Assembly (NCBI RefSeq): GCF_020171945.1
Contig: NZ_JAIVAP010000001.1
Coordinates: 1 to 64,000 of the forward strand
Reading direction: 5' to 3'
DNA length: 64,000 bases
Source: Bacillus infantis
GTDB taxonomy: Bacteria; Bacillota; Bacilli; Bacillales; Cytobacillaceae
The notes beneath the pieces were generated by a model. That model searched no databases, was not told the origin of the DNA, and worked only from the letters and a program-made list of their open reading frames with translations. This document shows positions 9,765 through 16,708 of this stretch, piece by piece (positions within the stretch are counted from its first letter, which is position 1; each line of letters opens with the position of its first letter). Position numbers and translations under genes: made by a program.

Positions 9765-10547
9765 ATGACAGAGGCACTGAGTTCTTTTTCAATGGATATG
9801 TTCAGCCTTGCTGGCAAGACTGCAATCGTAACAGGGGGAAATAAAGGCCTTGGCCAGGCATATGCGGCGGCGCTTGCCAAGGCAGGGGCCGACCTGTTTG
9901 TCATTTCAAGGAGCGGCGATTGGCAGGAAACTGAAAGATTAATAGAAGAAACAGGGCAGAAGGCGGTATTTTTCCAGGCAGACCTTAGCGATCGAACAAA
10001 GATTAAAGAAGCAGTAGACGCCTGTCTGAATGAATATGGAAAAATTGATATCCTTGTCAATAATGCAGGCACGATCCGCCGTGCCCCGCTTCTCCAGTAT
10101 AAAGAAGAAGACTGGGATGCTGTATTGGAAGTTAATTTGAATTCCCTTTATCTGCTCAGCCAGGAGGCAGCGAAAGTAATGGCTGAACAGAAATCCGGGA
10201 AAATCATTAATATCGCGAGCATGCTGTCTTTCCAGGGCGGAAAATTCGTCCCTTCCTATACGGCAAGCAAGCATGCAGTGGCAGGCCTGACGAAGGCGTT
10301 TGCGAATGAGCTGGCAGAATCCAATATCCAGGTCAATGCGATTGCCCCAGGCTATATTGCGACAGATAATACAGCTGCAATCATGGCTGATGAAAAGAGG
10401 AATGCAGAAATTCTTTCACGGATTCCTGCAGGGAAATGGGGGCAGGCTGCCGATCTGATGGGGGCCGTTGTGTTCCTTGCAAGCGACGCTTCCAGCTATA
10501 TGAATGGACATCTTCTAGCAGTAGATGGAGGCTGGCTCGTACGATAA
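9765..10547 (+). CDS. kduD: 2-Deoxy-D-gluconate 3-dehydrogenase (2-keto-3-deoxygluconate-forming SDR)
   Basis: A short-chain dehydrogenase that reduces 2,5-diketo-3-deoxygluconate to 2-keto-3-deoxygluconate. SDR hallmarks are the nucleotide loop TGGNKGLGQAYA, NNAG, and the catalytic Ser plus Tyr-x3-Lys in SYTASKHAVAG. The end VDGGWLVR is usual for the family. Length 260 aa. GGAGG at 9752-9756 supports the start. The product name depends on the neighbouring kduI as well as on family similarity. Confidence 0.9.
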   Translation: MTEALSSFSMDMFSLAGKTAIVTGGNKGLGQAYAAALAKAGADLFVISRSGDWQETERLIEETGQKAVFFQADLSDRTKIKEAVDACLNEYGKIDILVNNAGTIRRAPLLQYKEEDWDAVLEVNLNSLYLLSQEAAKVMAEQKSGKIINIASMLSFQGGKFVPSYTASKHAVAGLTKAFANELAESNIQVNAIAPGYIATDNTAAIMADEKRNAEILSRIPAGKWGQAADLMGAVVFLASDASSYMNGHLLAVDGGWLVR

Positions 10548-10562
10548 GAGAATATATGAGAG

Positions 10563-10590
10563 AAGCCGTACAAGAGTGCGGCTTTCTTAT
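10563..10590 (+). terminator. Weak intergenic terminator or attenuator after kduD
   Basis: AAGCCGTAC/GTGCGGCTT (10563-10571 and 10576-10584; one wobble pair, 4-nt loop) is followed by TCTTATT. The weak U-tract suggests partial read-through into the next gene. Confidence 0.55.
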
Positions 10591-10605
10591 TAGGAGGGAA
10601 TTAAA

Positions 10606-11466
10606 ATGAACCTTGGAATCAGAGCCCACGATATTGAAAAAGATTCATTGGAGGAGCTGGCAAATGAAATTGGCCGGAAAGGTTTTTCATGCATCCAGCT
10701 TGCCCTGGGAAAATCACTAGCATCTCTTTATCCCTCACCAGGCAGCCTGTCACCGGGGCTGGCACAATACATTGGGAATACATTCGGAAGTGCCGGCGTC
10801 CAAATTGCTGTCCTGGGCTGTTATGTGAATCTTATTCATCCGGATCTGTCAGAGAGGCAGAAAGGACTGGAGAAATTTAAAGAGCATATCCGGTATGCAA
10901 GGGATTTTGGCTGCAGCATCGTCGGTACCGAGACTGGAAGTGTTCTTCCTGAAATGGGCTATAGTGAAAGAAATTTTGAGGAAAAGCCGTTTTTAGCAGC
11001 AGTGGAAAGTGTTGCCGAGCTCGCACAGGAAGCTGAAAAATTCGGTGTAATTGTCGGTGTAGAGGCAGGGGTTAATCATCCAGTCCACTCAGCTGATAGA
11101 CTCAAACGCCTCTTGGATCTTGTAGATTCAAATAATGTCCAGGTCATATTTGATCCCGCCAACCTCATCACGGTTGAAAACTATCATAGGCAGGATGAGC
11201 TGTTAGCAGAAGCTATTCACCTTCTTGGGGAAAGGATCGCCATTTTCCATGCAAAAGACTTTGTTATCGAAGAAGATCAGGTGAAGATCGTCCCGGCAGG
11301 ACAGGGCCTGTTAAACTATAGCCTTATCTCAAAGCTGCTTAAAGATCGGAAGCCGTACATCCAAGTCCTTATGGAAGGAACAAGAGAACCGGATATTGAT
11401 GCATGTTCAGACTTTCTAAAAATGAAATTTGACAGCAGAGGCATTGGCTCAGGCCTTTCCAGGTAA
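10606..11466 (+). CDS. Sugar phosphate isomerase/epimerase-like TIM-barrel protein
   Basis: A xylose isomerase-like (AP endonuclease family 2) TIM-barrel protein of 286 aa. Barrel-strand motifs visible are FSCIQLALG, GCSIVGTETGS, VIVGVEAGVNHPVHS, VQVIFDPANLIT and IAIFHAKDF; their Glu, Asp and His residues form the usual metal site. AGGAGGG precedes the start. It is the last gene of the hexuronate operon, separated from kduD by a weak hairpin. The substrate is unknown; a keto-sugar or sugar-acid epimerase acting on a hexuronate-derived compound would fit the context, but that is inference. Confidence 0.75.
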   Translation: MNLGIRAHDIEKDSLEELANEIGRKGFSCIQLALGKSLASLYPSPGSLSPGLAQYIGNTFGSAGVQIAVLGCYVNLIHPDLSERQKGLEKFKEHIRYARDFGCSIVGTETGSVLPEMGYSERNFEEKPFLAAVESVAELAQEAEKFGVIVGVEAGVNHPVHSADRLKRLLDLVDSNNVQVIFDPANLITVENYHRQDELLAEAIHLLGERIAIFHAKDFVIEEDQVKIVPAGQGLLNYSLISKLLKDRKPYIQVLMEGTREPDIDACSDFLKMKFDSRGIGSGLSR

Positions 11467-11471
11467 GGAGA

Positions 11472-11499
11472 AACACTTCCCAGCGGAAGTGTTTTTTTT
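11472..11499 (+). terminator. Terminator ending the hexuronate operon
   Basis: Perfect 9-bp stem AACACTTCC/GGAAGTGTT with loop CAGC, followed by a run of eight T. Confidence 0.93.
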
Positions 11500-11535
11500 A
11501 GGGCAAATCGCTTCCTTTCATTCCCATACCCCCTA

Positions 11536-11551
11536 ATTCTTTATAAAGAAT
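11536..11551. promoter_or_regulatory. Perfect 16-bp palindrome upstream of the VanW-domain gene
   Basis: ATTCTTTATAAAGAAT is fully self-complementary. It lies about 140 nt upstream of the lipoprotein gene and just upstream of TAAAAT (about 11564), a possible -10 box. It could be an operator; the binding protein is unknown. Confidence 0.35.
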
Positions 11552-11690
11552 CCATTTTATTGTAAAATAGTAGATAGTTCCTAGCTTTGCTGGGAATACC
11601 TTCAAAGTTGAAGAATAAGATGATAAGCGGAAGCGTTTTTAGGATAGAAGTTTGTGTATTCTGGAAATAAAAAACAGGGTTGGGGGACTC

Positions 11691-12701
11691 ATGGCGAAAA
11701 GCAGACGATGGATTGCAGCTTTGTTGATTGGCAGTTTGGCAGTTTTGGGCGGATGTGCGGACCAGGCATCCAAGGAGGAGAAGCTGGAGGAAAAAGTGAA
11801 TGAACTTGAAAGCCAGCTTCAAAAGGAAAAAGAAAAGCAGGAACAGGAAAAACTGGCTGAAGAAGCAAAAGAACCCGTTGTGGTCCAGATTATTGATCCG
11901 AATACCAAAGCAATCATTAAGACCTTTAAACCAGAGGAAATGGGCTATGAAAAAGATCTGGAAAAGTATAAGAAGCAAATCAGCCAATGGGCGAAGGATC
12001 TTGCTAGAGGGACGGACGCAAACGCTGGCTATGACAAGAGGATGGTACCGGACAGGATTGATGCGAACGGCGGGATTGTGAAAGGCAATCCCAGGACGAT
12101 TCTTGAAGAATCCGAGCTTACGGCAAAGGTGATTGAAGCTTCTGCTGAGGGAGGAAATGTTGAACTGCCGCTCGTCGTCTCTGAAAGCGGCTATAAGCCG
12201 GAGGACGCTGCTCATTTAAGCGAAGTGGTGGTTGCCTCTTATACAACCAAGTTTAATAGCTCTGTAGCAGGAAGGACAAAAAATATCGAGCTGTCGGCCC
12301 AGGCGATTCAAAATGTGATTGTGGGAGCCGGCGATTATTTCTCCTTTAATACAACAGTAGGGCCAAGCGATGAGGCACATGGCTATCAGCCCGCGCAGGA
12401 GGCCATCAATGGAAAGCTGGTTATGGGCATCGGCGGCGGAATTTGCCAGACATCTTCGACTCTCTTCAATGCAGTCGATCAGATCGGGGTAGACTATGTT
12501 GAAAAGCATCATCATTCTGTAACGGTCGGTTATGTGCCTGTCGGCAGGGATGCCACTGTTTCATACGGAGGCAAGGATTTCCGGTTCCAGAATAAAGCAG
12601 GAGCCCCGTTCCTTCTGAAAACTGTCATGGCAAACGGAAAACTGACAGTTGAGGTGAGGACCTCCAAGCAGTACGCTGATATCATTAAGAAGAAAATATG
12701 A
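11691..12701 (+). CDS. VanW-domain lipoprotein
   Basis: A secreted, lipid-anchored protein of 336 aa. The N-terminus is a lipoprotein signal: positively charged start, hydrophobic core and lipobox LGGC near residue 22. A highly charged Lys/Glu coiled-coil stretch follows (about residues 27-60). The C-terminal half is a VanW (YoaR-type) domain, seen in FNTTVGPSDEAHGYQPAQEA, GGGICQTSSTLFNA and HHHSVTVGYVPVGRDATV. VanW proteins occur in glycopeptide-resistance clusters and widely in Bacillus, but the biochemical role is unknown. The start at 11691 has GGGGG 5 nt upstream. Confidence 0.85.
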   Translation: MAKSRRWIAALLIGSLAVLGGCADQASKEEKLEEKVNELESQLQKEKEKQEQEKLAEEAKEPVVVQIIDPNTKAIIKTFKPEEMGYEKDLEKYKKQISQWAKDLARGTDANAGYDKRMVPDRIDANGGIVKGNPRTILEESELTAKVIEASAEGGNVELPLVVSESGYKPEDAAHLSEVVVASYTTKFNSSVAGRTKNIELSAQAIQNVIVGAGDYFSFNTTVGPSDEAHGYQPAQEAINGKLVMGIGGGICQTSSTLFNAVDQIGVDYVEKHHHSVTVGYVPVGRDATVSYGGKDFRFQNKAGAPFLLKTVMANGKLTVEVRTSKQYADIIKKKI

Positions 12702-12786
12702 TTCTTTTTTCTATAAATTGGATGTTATCTCCTTCGAAAACAGGGTAAAGATGGATTAACAGTACATCGAAGAGAGGGATTCATCC

Positions 12787-12888
12787 ATGAGGATTATTGA
12801 GAAACTTTGGGACAATATGATAAAAAGCGACTGGACTTACCTGATAGACGAAGAAGAGCACCTGAATACATCAGAAGAAGACGAATGA
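12787..12888 (+). CDS. Small acidic protein, 33 aa, unknown function
   Basis: The ORF encodes MRIIEKLWDNMIKSDW..., rich in Asp and Glu toward the C-terminus (LIDEEEHLNTSEEDE). AGAGGG lies about 8 nt upstream of the ATG, and a strong terminator begins 3 nt after the stop, which supports a real transcription unit. No family is recognised. Confidence 0.5.
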   Translation: MRIIEKLWDNMIKSDWTYLIDEEEHLNTSEEDE

Positions 12889-12891
12889 GAG

Positions 12892-12918
12892 AGAGCTTCC
12901 CCTGCGAAGCTCTTTTTT
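12892..12918 (+). terminator. Intrinsic terminator after the 33-aa ORF
   Basis: AGAGCTTC/GAAGCTCT (12892-12899 and 12906-12913), then a long T-rich tract. Confidence 0.9.
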
Positions 12919-13053
12919 CTTTTATTTTTATAAAATCAAGATGTTTGAAATCCCAAAAAGAAAGGTGTACGATTCATTTAACCAAGAATTCTTACATAAA
13001 ATAAGCCAATCTTGTCCGCTTCAAGATGAATAAGAAAAGGGAGGAATTCATTC

Positions 13054-13359
13054 ATGGCCAAACAGGTAATCCTTAATGGGAACCGGATTGATGTGTACAA
13101 CTATAAAGAGGAAACACTGGCTGAAAAAGGGGAGCAGGCCATTCATCTCTCCTTTGATTTCAAAGTGAGCCATCAGGAATATCATGACATCACCACGCTG
13201 TTATATGATCTATATTTTGATGTGTCGGTGCCTGAGGATGAATTAGAGTTCCGTGGAATGATTGATAATTATTATACCTCGTTAACGAATCTTTACGAGG
13301 AGGATGCAGTCGGGGAATTTCATTTAGAGCTGAAAGAAACAGACGGCAAAGAAGACTGA
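13054..13359 (+). CDS. ykvR: DUF3219 family protein (YkvR-like)
   Basis: A 101-aa cytosolic protein. The segments YHDITTLLYDLYFDVSVPEDELEFRG and YTSLTNLYEEDAVGEFHLEL match what I recall of B. subtilis YkvR (DUF3219). Function is unknown. GGGAGGA lies 9 nt upstream of the ATG. It stands as a single gene with its own terminator, and nothing nearby suggests a pathway. Confidence 0.75.
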   Translation: MAKQVILNGNRIDVYNYKEETLAEKGEQAIHLSFDFKVSHQEYHDITTLLYDLYFDVSVPEDELEFRGMIDNYYTSLTNLYEEDAVGEFHLELKETDGKED

Positions 13360-13370
13360 AGGTGGAAGAA

Positions 13371-13401
13371 GGAAACAGGGCGGTACGGCTGTTTCCTTTT
13401 T
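13371..13401 (+). terminator. Terminator after ykvR
   Basis: GGAAACAG/CTGTTTCC (13371-13378 and 13389-13396), followed by TTTTT. Confidence 0.85.
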
Positions 13402-13454
13402 CATATGAATATATAAAATGGAAGACTTATGTATAATTTTCAAATCTGGATCCG

Positions 13455-13563
13455 CGTCCAGCAGGGTTATAAGCCGAACCTACCAAAAAGGCAAAGAACG
13501 CCTGTCCGGGAGGTTCGGCTTATGATTGCTGGAGGTGATCAAGGCGCTTGCGCTTTTGTTCTT
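13455..13563. repeat. Dispersed hairpin repeat, family 1, copy 1
   Basis: This shares blocks with 38737-38911: CGTCCAGCAG at the left edge, then a core with AAAAAGGCAAAGAACGCCT, then CCGGGAGGTTCG, and the right end GGTGATCAAGGCGCTTGCGC plus TTTTGTTCTT. In this copy a perfect 13-bp inverted repeat ATAAGCCGAACCT/AGGTTCGGCTTAT (13469-13481 and 13511-13523) encloses the core. It begins 4 nt beyond the stop of the minus-strand gene at 13568. Similar elements ending in GGCGCTTGCGCTTTTG are common between genes in Bacillaceae genomes. Confidence 0.8.
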
Positions 13564-13567
13564 CCAT

Positions 13568-13810
13568 TTATTGAGGAGCATTGTCCTGGTCGTATTCCAA
13601 ATGCAGCAGGATTTCATCTTCAAGTAGGGATAATGCCATCCTTACAGCCTTCAGCCGGCTTTTTGAGAACTCCTGCACGGTAATTTGCCGGATCTGTTCC
13701 TTGGCCATGGCAATATACCCTTCTTCTCCACCTTTCGTGTTTCCTGCAGGGTATATGGATATTTCTATCTGCCTGTCCGGGTTATTGATGAATAAACCTC
13801 TCCATTCCAT
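13568..13810 (-). CDS. Hypothetical protein, 80 aa
   Basis: It reads MEWRGLFINNPDRQIEISIYP... and ends in an acidic helix (LSLLEDEILLHLEYDQDNAPQ). No family is recognised and there is no signal peptide. The start at 13810 is chosen because GAGGTGAT lies just upstream on the minus strand; a longer form starting at 13858 lacks a convincing site. The dispersed repeat begins within 5 nt of its stop codon. Confidence 0.6.
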   Translation of the reverse strand: MEWRGLFINNPDRQIEISIYPAGNTKGGEEGYIAMAKEQIRQITVQEFSKSRLKAVRMALSLLEDEILLHLEYDQDNAPQ

Positions 13811-13954
13811 AGCATCACCTCTTATGTCTCTACGGTGCTGTTCCATTTTTACCCTCATTTCTCTAATTATAAGCCGTTTTGTTAAGTAACAGCTGAAAAT
13901 TAATGAAAACGTTCAGATGTTTTGTCCACACTTTTTCTGGAGGATTGTAATATA

Positions 13955-14070
13955 TTGAAAGGGAAGACTTCCTCCGTATATTTCAGTATCTGCTGCTGCA
14001 GGTGCTGAGCTGCCGTCTCTATAGACGGGCACCATGAAAGCTTAGTGCTTTCATGGTGTTTTTTTTTTTT
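13955..14070 (+). ncRNA. Candidate independent small RNA
   Basis: About 115 nt with no convincing ORF contain a CCGTCT/AGACGG hairpin (14013-14028). A perfect 12-bp terminator stem CACCATGAAAGC/GCTTTCATGGTG (14030-14058) with a run of twelve T follows. No gene on the plus strand precedes it closely; the genes on either side are on the minus strand, so the terminator needs its own transcript. A TAATAT-like -10 at 13948-13953 is plausible, but the -35 is poor. It does not match any riboswitch motif I know. Confidence 0.4.
14030..14070 (+). terminator. Very strong intrinsic terminator
   Basis: 12-bp perfect stem with a 5-nt loop and a run of twelve T. It ends the candidate small RNA at 13955. 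Confidence 0.92.
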
Positions 14071-14139
14071 ATCTGAAAATATCAAAAGAGCAGCATATGA
14101 CCGACTCGCAAATATCGGCTGAAAACAGCAAGCCTCCCC

Positions 14140-14424
14140 TTAGCCTTTATGCTTTTTCTTTTTCCTGGCTGCAGGTTTGCTGAGAAATGACTGCTTGTAC
14201 ATTTGATGTCCAAGCACAGCTACCCCTGCAGCAATAACGCCGTTCAGGATCCCGTTTAGGGAAAAGCCAAAGACAAACGCCCCAAAGCCGACCGATAGCA
14301 GCAAAAGGATCCAGATGATGGTCCAGTCAGGAACCCGGGGTGTGTGCTTCAAGGCCAGCCCAATGACCCATAGCGCCGGCACCATCATGATATATTTCTG
14401 GTTCAGAAACTGAAGCAAGTCCAA
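14140..14424 (-). CDS. Phage-holin-like small membrane protein
   Basis: A 94-aa protein with two or three hydrophobic segments (YIMMVPALWVIGLAL, TIIWILLLLSVGFGAFVFGF, ILNGVIAAGVAVLGHQMY) and a basic tail KPAARKKKKHKG. This layout fits a phage holin family (Phage_holin_5-type). The ATG at 14442 cannot be the true start because the Shine-Dalgarno AAGGAGGTGA lies inside its first codons. The TTG at 14424, 7 nt after GGAGG, is the likely start. No endolysin or other phage gene is nearby, so its role is open. Confidence 0.7.
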   Translation of the reverse strand: MDLLQFLNQKYIMMVPALWVIGLALKHTPRVPDWTIIWILLLLSVGFGAFVFGFSLNGILNGVIAAGVAVLGHQMYKQSFLSKPAARKKKKHKG

Positions 14425-14567
14425 AATAGTCACCTCCTTCATGGTATGCGAATGACGGTAAGATATGCTGCTAATGGTACATCCTATGCTTGCTGTGATC
14501 TTTTGCCTGTTTTAATGCCGTATGCCGGAAGCATGAAGGATGAATCTATAAAAATATTCGGAATATA

Positions 14568-14597
14568 TTGACTATAAGAAGGCGCTTTCATTATGAT
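14568..14597 (+). promoter_or_regulatory. Promoter of cstA
   Basis: TTGACT and TATGAT are 18 bp apart, about 35 nt upstream of the cstA ribosome-binding site. The spacer contains GGCGCTTTCATT, which weakly resembles a reversed cre site but has two mismatches. Confidence 0.6.
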
Positions 14598-14633
14598 GTA
14601 CTTAATACCAGGTTATAAAAGGAGGTTACAGAA

Positions 14634-16379
14634 TTGAATTCAATTTGGCTGGCGGTTATCGGCATGCTTGTTTTTGCGGCAGGCTACAGGTATTACTCAA
14701 AATGGGTGGCAGAAAAGATTTACAGGCTTGACCCCAACTATGTCACTCCTGCTCATCAATACCAGGATGGGGTTGACTTTGTGCCCACCAATAAATTTGT
14801 CCTTTGGGGGCATCATTTTACATCGGTTGCAGGAGCTGCACCGATTGTGGGACCAGCTATTGCAGTATATTGGGGGTGGCTGCCTGCCTTTTTGTGGGTC
14901 ATTCTCGGGACTGTGTTTGCAGCCGGAGTCCATGACTTTGGCACGCTCGTGCTGTCTGTCAGGAATAAAGGGCAATCGATAGGAACCATTACAAGCAAAC
15001 TAATAGGCAAAAGAGCAAAAATGATGTTCTTATTCATTATTTTAATTCTGGTTCTTATGGTGAATGCCGTCTTTGCATGGGTAATTTCCAATTTGTTCAT
15101 TCAGTTTCCTGCCAGCGTCCTGCCTGTGTTCATCGAAATACCGCTGGCCATCTGGATCGGGTATGCCGTGTACAAACGGAAAAAAGAAATGCTCATCCCG
15201 TCCATCATCGCCCTTGTGGTCATGTACGGAACTGCCGTGCTCGCGAGCCTGGTGCCTGCCCTGCAGATCGATTTGCCGAAATACTTAGGCGGAGCAGAGA
15301 CTGAAGTGCTTTTTGGGCTTGACGGCGTGGCGATGTCGTTCTTTATCTGGATCGTCATTTTGATGATTTACTGCTATATCGCATCAATCCTTCCGGTATG
15401 GAAGCTTCTGCAGCCAAGGGATTATATCAATTCCCATCAGCTTGTCGTCGGTCTTGTCATCATGTATGCCGGACTAGTATTCCTGCAGCCGAAGGTGACA
15501 GCGCCAGCCGTAAATGCGAGCGCCGCGGATCTTTCATGGCTGCCGCTATTATTCATAACGATTGCCTGCGGTGCGATTTCAGGCTTTCACGGGCTTGTTT
15601 CCTCAGGTACTTCTTCCAAGCAGCTTGATAAAGAAACGGATGCCAGGTTTGTGGGCTACCTTGGGGCAGTAGGGGAAGGGGCACTTGCTTTAATCTCCAT
15701 CATCGCTGTCATTACCTTATTCGCTTCACAGGGTGACTTTACGGCTGCTTACAGCAGCTTTGCCGCTGCAAGCTCAGGAGGGCTCGGGTCATTCATCAAT
15801 GGAGCGGCCCAGCTGGCAACCGGCGTCTGGATCCCTGCTGATATTGCGAAAACGATTGTATCTGTCATCGTCGTCAGCTTTGCTGCGACAACGCTTGATA
15901 CATCAGTCCGGCTGATGCGCTATATCATTGCTGAAATAGGTGAAGAATACAATTTCAAGCCGCTCACAAAAGCCCATGTCGCAACATCGGCAGCCGTTGT
16001 TGCAAGTGCAGCATTGGTCCTGCTTCCTAAGGGGCCGAATGGCTTCGGTTCAGGCGGGTATCTGCTCTGGCCGCTCTTTGGCACAAGCAATCAGCTTCTG
16101 GCAGGAGTCAGCCTTCTGCTGATCAGCATTTGGCTGAAGCGCCAGGGCAGGAATTTCCTTGTTACTTTCATACCGATGGTTTTTGTATTCATCATGACTC
16201 TTTGGGCGATGATCAAGCAGGTTGTGTTTGACTGGTCAGGATTAGGCACTGCGGACGCCAATATGCTTCTGTTTATTTTGGGAGGGCTGATCCTTGTATT
16301 TGTCTTCTGGATCATCCTGGAAGCATTTGCAGCCTTCAAAAAGGATGTGCCGCCTGCAGACACAACCCATCATTTCTAA
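14634..16379 (+). CDS. cstA: Carbon starvation protein CstA family transporter
   Basis: A polytopic membrane protein of 581 aa with about 15 hydrophobic segments. Family hallmarks are VPTNKFVLWGHHFTSVAGAAPIVGPAIAVYWGW, FISGFHGLVSSGTSSKQL-type sequence (SGFHGLVSSGTSSKQLDKE here), AATTLDTSVRLMRYI and LLWPLFGTSNQLLAG. CstA proteins import peptides or pyruvate during carbon limitation. The start is TTG, with AAAAGGAGG 8 nt upstream. It is probably controlled by carbon status, but no clean cre site is visible. Confidence 0.92.
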   Translation: MNSIWLAVIGMLVFAAGYRYYSKWVAEKIYRLDPNYVTPAHQYQDGVDFVPTNKFVLWGHHFTSVAGAAPIVGPAIAVYWGWLPAFLWVILGTVFAAGVHDFGTLVLSVRNKGQSIGTITSKLIGKRAKMMFLFIILILVLMVNAVFAWVISNLFIQFPASVLPVFIEIPLAIWIGYAVYKRKKEMLIPSIIALVVMYGTAVLASLVPALQIDLPKYLGGAETEVLFGLDGVAMSFFIWIVILMIYCYIASILPVWKLLQPRDYINSHQLVVGLVIMYAGLVFLQPKVTAPAVNASAADLSWLPLLFITIACGAISGFHGLVSSGTSSKQLDKETDARFVGYLGAVGEGALALISIIAVITLFASQGDFTAAYSSFAAASSGGLGSFINGAAQLATGVWIPADIAKTIVSVIVVSFAATTLDTSVRLMRYIIAEIGEEYNFKPLTKAHVATSAAVVASAALVLLPKGPNGFGSGGYLLWPLFGTSNQLLAGVSLLLISIWLKRQGRNFLVTFIPMVFVFIMTLWAMIKQVVFDWSGLGTADANMLLFILGGLILVFVFWIILEAFAAFKKDVPPADTTHHF

Positions 16380-16383
16380 AGCC

Positions 16384-16411
16384 TGGCCGGCATTGCCGGC
16401 CATAGCTTTTT
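16384..16411 (+). terminator. Terminator-like hairpin after cstA
   Basis: TGGCCGGC/GCCGGCCA (16384-16402) with a 3-nt loop, then ATAGCTTTTTC. The next gene starts 24 nt later, so partial read-through is possible. Confidence 0.65.
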
Positions 16412-16434
16412 CAGACTGAAAGGAGGGAACCGGG

Positions 16435-16698
16435 ATGGATCTGCTGTCACAGCTGAAAAAGGCTGCTGCCTTTTATGATGAGGTGCTAAAGCTCCCGCAT
16501 CGGGCCGAAATTGCGAGGGAGCTAAGGGATGAAGAGGATTTATTCATTCTCCTATGCTTCTCGGAATTGGCAGGGCTGCCCAATCCTGCTTTTTATTACA
16601 CACTGGAGCTTTATCCGCATATCATCGAGAAATTTCATCAGTGGCATCTGCGGATGGGAATGGAGAAATCTCCGCTTGACGGAATCCGCTGCTGCTGA
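16435..16698 (+). CDS. Cory-CC-star family small protein
   Basis: An 87-aa mostly helical protein ending in two cysteines directly before the stop (GIRCC). It is followed 10 nt later by an ArsA/GET3-type ATPase. That arrangement matches the small family NCBI names cory-CC-star protein, known for its CC terminus and its ArsA neighbour. Function is unknown. A C-terminal Cys pair could be a metal or thiol ligand or a tail handed to the ATPase; that is inference. AAGGAGGG precedes the start. Confidence 0.75.
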   Translation: MDLLSQLKKAAAFYDEVLKLPHRAEIARELRDEEDLFILLCFSELAGLPNPAFYYTLELYPHIIEKFHQWHLRMGMEKSPLDGIRCC

Positions 16699-16708
16699 AA
16701 AGGAGGCT

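Noticed and set aside
14140-14424. Prophage remnant
   Set aside because: Only one holin-like gene is present; no integrase, structural, lysis partner or attachment sites were found around it.
14574-14600. cre site in the cstA promoter
   Set aside because: The reversed sequence ATGAAAGCGCCTTCT differs from the cre consensus at two positions, so I did not list it.
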